Origin: Actinomycetes bacterium
GTDB taxonomy: Bacteria > Actinomycetota > Actinomycetes > Streptosporangiales > Streptosporangiaceae
Assembly (NCBI GenBank): GCA_023425615.1
Contig: JAFACJ010000888.1
Location: 1-6,204 of the forward strand
DNA: 6,204 nt
Direction: 5' to 3'
The notes under the pieces were generated by a model. The model ran no database searches. It was not told the DNA's origin and saw nothing but the letters and a program-made list of their open reading frames with translations. The position numbers and the translations under genes were made by a program. Shown in pieces: positions 1 to 5,268 of the stretch (the first letter of the stretch is position 1; every line of letters begins with the position of its first letter).

Positions 1-2
1 AG

Positions 3-263
3 CGCAACCATCTGGAATGGCGCCTCGACCCGGACTCCGCGGCCCGTATTCCGGAGGCCACCTCGCACGGCATCCGATGGATCATCATCTGCGACGAGGG
101 CTACTCGTCCTCGCTCGCCGCGGCGTCCCTGCACGAACTCGGTCTCCGGGAGTCGACGGACGTGATCGGAGGCTTCCAGAGCTGGCTCGCCGAGGGGCTG
201 CCGGTGGTCAGGCACGAGGTCCCGGCCGGTCCGCGCCTCGCGCCGCGGGAGGCCCTCACGTGA
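3..263 (+). CDS. Rhodanese-like domain protein (3' part, 5' end outside window)
   Basis: The last 86 codons of a small rhodanese-fold protein run into the window from the left in frame 3 and end at TGA 261-263. The visible part holds the second half of the domain. A hydrophobic strand (WIII) leads into a Cys-containing active-site loop CDEGYSS, with the Cys codon at 90-92, followed by a helix (SLAAASLHELG) and the closing motif VIGGFQSWLAEGLPV. Family knowledge: rhodaneses carry sulfur, and in vitro selenium, as a persulfide or perselenide on that Cys; the six-residue loop beginning C-D-E-G-Y-S is of the sulfurtransferase/Cdc25 type. The stop overlaps the selD GTG start (GTGA), so the two are probably translated together. 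Inference: it could pass reduced selenium to SelD. It could equally be a generic thiosulfate sulfurtransferase. Confidence 0.88.
   Translation, partial: RNHLEWRLDPDSAARIPEATSHGIRWIIICDEGYSSSLAAASLHELGLRESTDVIGGFQSWLAEGLPVVRHEVPAGPRLAPREALT
247..252 (+). promoter_or_regulatory. Ribosome binding site of selD
   Basis: GGGAGG, seven bases before the GTG at 260, is a strong Shine-Dalgarno sequence lying inside the end of the rhodanese gene. It decides the selD start. The same frame is open upstream to an ATG at 17, but that extension is an out-of-frame copy of the rhodanese gene and carries no SelD similarity. Confidence 0.75.
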
Positions 264-1246
264 AGAGGCTGACCCAGTACGCCCAGGGCGGCGGCTGCGC
301 GTGCAAGATCCCCCCGGGGGAGCTCGAGGACCTCCTCCGCGGCCTCCCCCCGGTCCCCGCGGACCGGGGGGAGGAACTGCTCGTCGGCCTCGACAGCGGA
401 GACGACGCCGCGGTGGTCTCGATCGACGGCGACCGGGCCGTCGTCGCCACGGTGGACTTCTTCACCCCCGTCGTCGACGATCCGTACGACTGGGGCCGCA
501 TCGCCGCGGCGAACGCGCTTTCGGACGTCTACGCGATGGGAGGCACGCCCCTCGTCGCCGTCAACCTCCTCTGCTGGCCCAAGGACGTCATCCCCTATGA
601 GGTGGCCCGCGAGGTCCTGCGCGGCGGAGCGGACATCGCGGGGGCGGCGCGCTGCCACCTCGCGGGCGGCCACACGGTGAACGACCCCGAACCCAAATAC
701 GGGATGTCCGTCACCGGGACCGCCGACCCGGAACGTCTGCTGCGCAACGACCGAGGAATCGCCGGCACACCCCTGTCCCTGACCAAGCCGATAGGTCTCG
801 GAGTTCTCAATAATCGGCACAAGGCCACGGGCGAGGTCTTTCCCGAGGCCATCGAAGTGATGACCGCCTTGAACGGGGAGGCCAGCCGCGCGGCCGTGGA
901 GAACGGGATCCGCTGCGCCACCGATGTGACCGGATTCGGCCTTCTGGGTCATCTCTACAAGCTGGCCCGCGCCTCGCGGGTGACCGCGGTCATCGATTCC
1001 CGCGCGGTGCCCGTCATCGACGGCGCTCTCGCTTCCACGAAAAAGGGATACGTCCCGGGCGGCTCCCGGCGGAATCTCGACTGGGTGGCACCGCACACCG
1101 AATTCCACGGCATATCCGAGGAGACCCGTATTCTGCTGGCCGACGCACAGACGTCCGGGGGCCTTCTCATCGCGGGTGAAGTCCCCGGGGGAACGGTCAT
1201 CGGCGAACTGGTCCACCGGGCGGAAAATACACTGGTCGTGCGGTGA
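260..1246 (+). CDS. selD: Selenide, water dikinase (selenophosphate synthetase) SelD
   Basis: A 328-residue protein that makes monoselenophosphate from selenide and ATP, the selenium donor for Sec synthesis (and, where the enzyme SelU exists, for selenouridine in tRNA). The glycine-rich N-terminal active-site segment is visible as QGGGCACK at residues 9-16. Cys13 and Lys16 match the catalytic Cys17 and Lys20 of E. coli SelD. Cys13 is encoded TGC, so this SelD is not itself a selenoprotein. Further family motifs are SGDDAAV (46-52), the metal/ATP segment VDFFTPVVDDPYDWGRIAAA (65-84), ALSDVYAMGG (86-95), AGGHTV (135-140), TKPIGLGVL (175-183), TDVTGFGLLGH (221-231) and DAQTSGGLL (295-303). Length is close to the E. 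coli enzyme (347). It starts at a GTG overlapping the upstream stop. Several A/T-rich codons (ATA, AAT-AAT, AAA) stand out against the window. Its TGA stop is followed by GGA and then, in the same frame, by the selA ATG. Confidence 0.97.
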   Translation: MKRLTQYAQGGGCACKIPPGELEDLLRGLPPVPADRGEELLVGLDSGDDAAVVSIDGDRAVVATVDFFTPVVDDPYDWGRIAAANALSDVYAMGGTPLVAVNLLCWPKDVIPYEVAREVLRGGADIAGAARCHLAGGHTVNDPEPKYGMSVTGTADPERLLRNDRGIAGTPLSLTKPIGLGVLNNRHKATGEVFPEAIEVMTALNGEASRAAVENGIRCATDVTGFGLLGHLYKLARASRVTAVIDSRAVPVIDGALASTKKGYVPGGSRRNLDWVAPHTEFHGISEETRILLADAQTSGGLLIAGEVPGGTVIGELVHRAENTLVVR

Positions 1247-1249
1247 GGA

Positions 1250-2563
1250 ATGGCCGACGATCCCGAATCCACGAAGGACCCGCGGCGCCTCATTCCGCGT
1301 ACGGACGCCCTGCTGGCCGAGCCCTCCCTCTCCCCGCACATCCGCCGTCTGGGAAGGGACCGGGTCAAGAAGGCCATCAACCTCGCTCAGCAGCGGGCCA
1401 GGGAAGGGGTGATCCGTCCTGAGGAGGTCGCCTTGGAAGCCGCACGTTCGCTCCCCCGCCCCGATCTCCTTCCGGTGGTCAACGCGACAGGCGTGCTCGT
1501 CCACACCAATCTCGGACGCGCGCCGTTCTCCGCCGCCGCACGCGCCGCGATCCAGCGGGCCGCCGGGACCACCGACGTGGAACTCGACCTGTCCACCGGC
1601 AGACGCGGGCACCGTGGGCGCGGTGCCCTGTCCGCGCTCGCGGCGGCGGTGCCGGCCGCCGAGGCCGTCCACGTGGTGAACAACAACGCCGCCGCGCTCG
1701 CCCTGGCCGCGACGGCGCTGCCGGGAGAGATCGTCATCAGCCGCGGCGAACTCGTCGAGATCGGGGACGGGTTCCGGCTGCCGGAGCTGCTCTCCTCCAC
1801 GGGGTCGCGGCTGCGCGAGGTGGGAACGACCAACCGGACGAGCCTTCGTGACTACGCGAACGGGATCGGCGACGCCACCGGCTTCGTTCTGAAGATCCAT
1901 CCCTCGAACTACCGCGTCGAGGGGTTCGTCGGCGGCCCCGGCGTGGCGGAGCTCGCCGAGCTCTGCGCCAAGCGCGGCGTCCCCCTGGTCGCGGACATCG
2001 GCTCCGGCCTGCTCCGGCCCGAACCCCTCCTGCCCGATGAACCCGACGCCGCCTCCTGGCTGCGGGCCGGCGCCGACCTCATCACCACCAGCGGCGACAA
2101 ACTGCTCGGCGGCCCGCAATGCGGTCTGCTGCTCGGCCGCGCCGACCTCGTGGAGCTCCTGCGCCGGCATCCGCTGGCGCGCGCTCTCCGCGTCGACAAG
2201 ATCACCCTGGCCGCGCTCGAAGCCACCTTGCGCGATCCGGGGAATCCCACCCGCGAAGCGCTGCGCGTCCCCGCGTCCGTGCTCCGGCGGCGGGCCGAGG
2301 CCATCGCCGGGCGGCTGAACGCCGCCGGTGTGGACGCCGCCGTGATCTCCACCACCGCCGTCGTCGGGGGCGGCGGGGCTCCGGGCGTGGGACTGCCCAG
2401 CCACGGCGTTGCCCTCGACCCCCGGCTGGCCGAACCCCTGCGGCTCGGCGACCCGCCGGTCCTCGGACGGCTGGAGAACGGCCGATGCGTCCTGGATCTG
2501 CGCTCGGTCCCGGCGGAGGAGGACGAGGACCTCACCGGAGCGGTACTGGCCCTATGCAGGTGA
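1250..2563 (+). CDS. selA: L-seryl-tRNA(Sec) selenium transferase SelA
   Basis: A 437-residue PLP enzyme that converts Ser-tRNA-Sec to Sec-tRNA-Sec using selenophosphate; the E. coli form is 463 residues and works as a decamer. Motifs in order: N-terminal LIPRTDALL (14-22), a region that in the family contributes to tRNA binding; VVNATGVLVHTNLGRAP (76-92); GHRGR (120-124); VVNNNAAAL (142-150); SRGELVEIG (164-172); VGTTNRT (191-197); KIHPSNY (215-221); VADIGSGLL (247-255); the PLP-lysine segment SGDKLLGGPQCG with Lys284; and DKITLAALEATLR (316-328). The ATG at 1250 comes 3 bases after the selD stop. The only purine-rich stretch before it (GAGGA) abuts the ATG, too close for a normal ribosome binding site, so translation probably depends on ribosomes ending at selD. 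Alignment with the E. coli N-terminus requires a start at or before residue 11, which supports this ATG. Confidence 0.97.
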   Translation: MADDPESTKDPRRLIPRTDALLAEPSLSPHIRRLGRDRVKKAINLAQQRAREGVIRPEEVALEAARSLPRPDLLPVVNATGVLVHTNLGRAPFSAAARAAIQRAAGTTDVELDLSTGRRGHRGRGALSALAAAVPAAEAVHVVNNNAAALALAATALPGEIVISRGELVEIGDGFRLPELLSSTGSRLREVGTTNRTSLRDYANGIGDATGFVLKIHPSNYRVEGFVGGPGVAELAELCAKRGVPLVADIGSGLLRPEPLLPDEPDAASWLRAGADLITTSGDKLLGGPQCGLLLGRADLVELLRRHPLARALRVDKITLAALEATLRDPGNPTREALRVPASVLRRRAEAIAGRLNAAGVDAAVISTTAVVGGGGAPGVGLPSHGVALDPRLAEPLRLGDPPVLGRLENGRCVLDLRSVPAEEDEDLTGAVLALCR

Positions 2564-4284
2564 TCTCCACCGCCGGACACGTGGACCACGGCAAATCCAC
2601 CCTCCTGCGCGCGCTGACCGGCATGGAGCCGGACCGGTGGGCGGAGGAGCGCTCCCGCGGCCTGACCATCGACCTGGGTTTCGTCTGGACCCGGATCGGC
2701 GGGCGGACCTACGCCTTCGTCGACGTGCCGGGGCACGAGCGGTTCATCGGCAACATGCTCAGCGGCATCGGCGGCACCTCGGCGGTGCTGTTCGTCGTCG
2801 CCGCCGATGCGGGATGGCAGCCCCAGTCCCAGGAGCATCTGGAGATCATCACCGCGCTCGGGATCCGCCGCGGGATCCTGGCGGTCACCCGCACGGACCT
2901 GGCCGACGGGACGCGCGCCATGGAGGACGCGGCCCGGCGCCTGCGCCTGGCGGGGCTGGACCTCCCCGCTCTGCCGGTGAGCGCCGAGAGCGGCGCCGGG
3001 ATGGACGGGCTGCGGGCTGCCCTCGGATCGCTGGACACGCCTCCGGCCGACCCGTCCCACGATGTGAGGTTCTGGCTGGACCGGGTCTTCACCGTCACCG
3101 GCCGTGGCACCGTTCTCACCGGCACCCTGCGGGAGGGGACCATCCGCGAAGGGGACCGCCTCCACCTTCCCGACGGTGTTCCCGTCACCGTTCGCGGCCT
3201 CCACTGCCTCGGCCGCGGTGTCCGGCACGTGTCGGGCCCCGCCAGGGTCGCGATCAACATACGAGAGCGCCTGAGGCCCCGGCGCGGCGACTGCCTCCTC
3301 ACTCCCGGACGCTGGCTCGGCACCGGCCTGACCGACGTCAGACCGGACGACACCGGCCACCTCCCCGGCCAGATGATCTGCCATCTCGGGACCGCGGCCG
3401 TGGCCGCGCGGGTACGGCCCCTCGGCGCCGACCACGCGCGGCTCACGCTGAGCCGTCCCCTTCCCCTGCGCATCGGGGACCGTCTGGTCCTCAGGGACCC
3501 CGGGAACCGCCACATCACCGGGGCCACCGTCCTGGACGTGCTGCCTCCCCCGCTCGGCCGCCGTCGTGGTTCGGCACTCCGGGGCCAGGAGCTCGCGGGC
3601 TACGGCGACGGCCCTGACGGCCGCGCCGAACTGGGCCGTCGCGGGCTGATCAAAGGCGCGGAGCTCCAGGCCATGGGCGCCGATCCCCCCTGCGCTCCGG
3701 TGGCGGGCGACTGGCTGGCCGACCCCGGTCACTGGTCGGTGCTCGCGGACAGGCTCTCGGAGCTGGTCGACGAGCACGCGGGCGCCAACTCCGGGGCGCC
3801 CGGACTTCCCCCGGAGGCGGCGAGACGTGCCCTGGGGCTCCCGGACCTCGCCTTGATCACGGCACTCGCCCGTGAGCGCTCCCTGCGCATGGTCGACGGA
3901 CGGCTGCTCCCCGCCGGGCGGCTCCTGCCCCCGCCGACCCAGCGCCTGCTCGACGCCCTCCTCGAGGAACTCCGCGCCGACCCGTTCCAGGCTCCCGGCG
4001 CGGAGAGGATCAGCGCTCTCGGCCTGTCCGCGTCCGCCCTGCGGGCCGCCGAGGCCACGGGGCAGATCCACTATCTCGACGGCTCGCTCGTCCTGCTGCC
4101 CGACACGGCACGAAGAGCGCTGGACGTCCTTGCCGCCCTCCCCCAGCCGTTCACCGCGGCGGACGCCCGCAAAGCCCTGCGGACCAGCCGGCGCGTCCTC
4201 ATCCCGCTGCTCGAGCACCTCGATCGGCACGGGCACACGGTCTGCCACGAGGACCGGAGCCGGACCGTCAGGGCACGGTTATAG
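2554..4284 (+). CDS. selB: Selenocysteine-specific translation elongation factor SelB
   Basis: A 576-residue GTPase that brings Sec-tRNA-Sec to the ribosome at UGA codons marked by a SECIS hairpin. N-terminal G domain: P-loop GHVDHGKS (8-15), switch I RGLTIDLGF (35-43), DVPGHERF (57-64), the base-recognition motif as TRTD (112-115, where the usual second residue is Lys), and SAESGAG (143-149). EF-Tu-like domain II starts around FWLDRVFTVTGRGTVLTGTL (173-192), with domain III to about 330. The remaining 240 or so residues match the winged-helix tail that in bacteria binds the SECIS. The last module (FTAADARKALRTSRR, then LLEHLDRHG) corresponds to the RNA-binding end of E. coli SelB (614 residues). 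The ATG overlaps the selA end by 10 bases; a GGAG lies 13 bases before it. It ends with a rare TTA leucine codon and TAG, unlike the TGA stops of its neighbours. Confidence 0.97.
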   Translation: MQVISTAGHVDHGKSTLLRALTGMEPDRWAEERSRGLTIDLGFVWTRIGGRTYAFVDVPGHERFIGNMLSGIGGTSAVLFVVAADAGWQPQSQEHLEIITALGIRRGILAVTRTDLADGTRAMEDAARRLRLAGLDLPALPVSAESGAGMDGLRAALGSLDTPPADPSHDVRFWLDRVFTVTGRGTVLTGTLREGTIREGDRLHLPDGVPVTVRGLHCLGRGVRHVSGPARVAINIRERLRPRRGDCLLTPGRWLGTGLTDVRPDDTGHLPGQMICHLGTAAVAARVRPLGADHARLTLSRPLPLRIGDRLVLRDPGNRHITGATVLDVLPPPLGRRRGSALRGQELAGYGDGPDGRAELGRRGLIKGAELQAMGADPPCAPVAGDWLADPGHWSVLADRLSELVDEHAGANSGAPGLPPEAARRALGLPDLALITALARERSLRMVDGRLLPAGRLLPPPTQRLLDALLEELRADPFQAPGAERISALGLSASALRAAEATGQIHYLDGSLVLLPDTARRALDVLAALPQPFTAADARKALRTSRRVLIPLLEHLDRHGHTVCHEDRSRTVRARL

Positions 4285-4287
4285 GAT
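4282..4287 (+). promoter_or_regulatory. Possible -10 element for selC
   Basis: TAGGAT fits the loose actinobacterial -10 pattern TANNNT and overlaps the selB stop codon. A start 6-8 bases downstream would put the tRNA about 24 bases into the transcript. Upstream there is only a weak -35 match (CGGACC, 4261-4266, 15-base spacing). selC could instead be transcribed only as the tail of the sel operon. Confidence 0.25.
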
Positions 4288-4317
4288 CTTCCCGCCCCGG
4301 CGGTCCGGCCGGAGCGA

Positions 4318-4409
4318 GGAGGCGTTAGGGGCCTGGTGACCCCCGCGGTCTTCAAAACCGACGTGACCGAGCATCTCGGTCAGGCGGGTTCGATTCCCGT
4401 CCGTCTCCG
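4318..4409 (+). tRNA. selC: tRNA-Sec (anticodon UCA)
   Basis: A 92-base tRNA for selenocysteine with anticodon TCA at 4352-4354 inside the loop CTTCAAA (4350-4356), identical to the E. coli tRNA-Sec loop. The acceptor strands are 4318-4324/5 and 4401/2-4408, with discriminator G at 4409 as in known tRNA-Sec. The D arm is 4328-4333/4338-4343 with the short loop TGGT, a six-pair D stem typical of tRNA-Sec, here with one C/A mismatch. The long variable arm is a perfect 8-pair hairpin (4364-4371/4375-4382, loop CAT). The T arm has loop TTCGATT (4389-4395). No CCA is encoded. Oddities: T4325 faces C4401 at the eighth acceptor pair, while C4401 can pair G4383 to give a 7+6 split; the upper anticodon stem pairs fully only if A4361 bulges out. 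The gene follows selB by 33 bases. Confidence 0.95.
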
Positions 4410-4423
4410 CGAGGATCCCGATC

Positions 4424-4443
4424 CGGCGGTGCCCTTCCCGCCG
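4424..4443 (+). terminator. Possible hairpin after selC
   Basis: CGGCGG (4424-4429) can pair with CCGCCG (4438-4443) across an 8-base loop, 15 bases after the tRNA. No T-run follows, so this is at best a weak, actinomycete-style terminator or a processing boundary. A short inverted repeat (GGATC/GATCC, 4413-4424) lies beside it. Confidence 0.25.
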
Positions 4444-4491
4444 ACTCTCCGGTACCCCCTTTCCCATTCGCGTGGACGAGGGGCACGCCGG

Positions 4492-4497
4492 TAGGCT
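4492..4497 (+). promoter_or_regulatory. Candidate -10 element for the hydrolase/hisS unit
   Basis: TAGGCT matches the common actinobacterial -10 form TAGNNT and lies 83 bases before the hydrolase GTG. No convincing -35 hexamer sits at the right distance. It is placed where a promoter would be expected, after the tRNA and before the next gene. Confidence 0.3.
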
Positions 4498-4516
4498 CGG
4501 CTGACATCCCGTTTCC

Positions 4517-4558
4517 AAGAGCGCCTCACGAGGTGCGGCCACGCGGCCCGAGGCTCTT
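4517..4558 (+). promoter_or_regulatory. Leader hairpin before the hydrolase gene
   Basis: AAGAGC (4517-4522) pairs perfectly with GCTCTT (4553-4558). After a two-base bulge the helix continues with CTC/GAG (4525-4527/4550-4552), and GGCC (4537-4540) can pair with GGCC (4545-4548) at the tip. The structure ends four bases before the ribosome binding site. The 3' strand CTCT (4554-4557) is also complementary to AGAG in that site (4564-4567), so two exclusive folds are possible. Function unknown. Confidence 0.35.
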
Positions 4559-4561
4559 TAC

Positions 4562-4568
4562 AGAGAGG
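4562..4568 (+). promoter_or_regulatory. Ribosome binding site of the metallo-hydrolase gene
   Basis: AGAGAGG lies six bases before the GTG at 4575. It selects that GTG over the in-frame ATG at 4533, which lies inside the leader hairpin and would add 14 residues with no family similarity. Confidence 0.65.
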
Positions 4569-4574
4569 CAGAAC

Positions 4575-5261
4575 GTGCTCGTCGCCGGGTTTCCCGCTGG
4601 ATCCTTCGCCACGAACTGCTATGTGGTGGCTCCCGCCGCGGGCGAGGAGTGCGTGATCGTCGATCCGGGCCAGGACGCAGTCGACGGGGTCGAGGAGATC
4701 CTGCGCGAGCACCGGCTCAAGCCGGTCGCGGTCATCCTCACCCACGGCCACCTCGACCACGTGTGGTCGGTCGCCCCGGTCTGCGGGGCGCGCGGCGTCC
4801 CGGCGTTCATCCATCCCGACGACCGCGATCTGCTGTCGGACCCGGCCAAGGGCTTCGGGGTGACCTCCGCCCAGCTCTTCGGCGGGCTGACCCTCAGCGA
4901 GCCCGACGACGTGCGCGAGCTCGCCGACGGGGCGAAGCTGGAGCTGGCCGGCCTGGAACTGACCGTCGACCACGCCCCGGGGCACACCCCCGGCTCGGTG
5001 GCGTTCCGCACCCCCTTCGAGGACATCCAGGTGATGTTCGCCGGCGACCTGCTGTTCGCCGGCTCCATCGGCCGCACCGACCTGCCCGGCGGCGACCACG
5101 AGGCCATGCTGCGCAGCCTGGCCCGGGTCTGCCTGCCGCTGCCGGACGAGACCGCGGTGCTGCCCGGGCACGGACCCCAGACGACCATCGGCCGCGAGCG
5201 CGCGACCAATCCGTACCTGTCGGATCTCGCGCCCACCGAAGGCCCAGGACGAGGCTTCTGA
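4575..5261 (+). CDS. MBL-fold metallo-hydrolase (glyoxalase II-like)
   Basis: A 228-residue cytoplasmic metallo-beta-lactamase-fold hydrolase. The full metal-binding set is visible: THGHLDH with His57, His59, Asp61 and His62, then His137 in APGHTPGSV, Asp158 in [15 protein letters not shown], and His199 in LPGHGPQT. This pattern and the short length fit the glyoxalase II-like branch of thioester hydrolases, and the start [16 protein letters not shown] is typical of the actinobacterial members that sit directly before hisS. The true substrate of this group is not known to me; it lacks an obvious C-terminal glutathione-binding domain, and actinomycetes generally use mycothiol, so hydroxyacylglutathione is unlikely. 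The GTG start is chosen from its ribosome binding site. It ends 7 bases before hisS, suggesting co-transcription. Codons are almost all G/C-ending. It is not an antibiotic beta-lactamase. Confidence 0.92.
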   Translation: MLVAGFPAGSFATNCYVVAPAAGEECVIVDPGQDAVDGVEEILREHRLKPVAVILTHGHLDHVWSVAPVCGARGVPAFIHPDDRDLLSDPAKGFGVTSAQLFGGLTLSEPDDVRELADGAKLELAGLELTVDHAPGHTPGSVAFRTPFEDIQVMFAGDLLFAGSIGRTDLPGGDHEAMLRSLARVCLPLPDETAVLPGHGPQTTIGRERATNPYLSDLAPTEGPGRGF

Positions 5262-5268
5262 TCTTCCT

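Noticed and set aside
17..259. N-terminal extension of SelD from an ATG at 17
   Set aside because: This part overlaps the rhodanese gene out of frame and has no SelD similarity. The GTG at 260 has a strong ribosome binding site and gives the expected SelD N-terminus.
261..272. Sec at the rhodanese TGA
   Set aside because: Reading through TGA 261-263 meets another TGA three codons later, and the protein already ends at the normal end of a rhodanese domain.
296..307. SelD as a selenoprotein
   Set aside because: The catalytic position and the neighbouring Cys are both encoded TGC, with no TGA in the active-site segment.
101..2404. Very long minus-strand open frame (767 codons)
   Set aside because: It lies wholly opposite the rhodanese, selD and selA genes. 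In high-GC DNA the antisense of a real gene is often open; the translation is low-complexity (Gly/Arg/Pro/Val-rich) with no recognisable domain.
1909..4248. Very long minus-strand open frame (779 codons)
   Set aside because: Antisense shadow of selA and selB, with biased composition, no domain and no supporting start site.
4575..5261. The hydrolase as a beta-lactamase resistance gene
   Set aside because: It has no signal peptide, and its motifs and placement before hisS fit the housekeeping glyoxalase II-like group.
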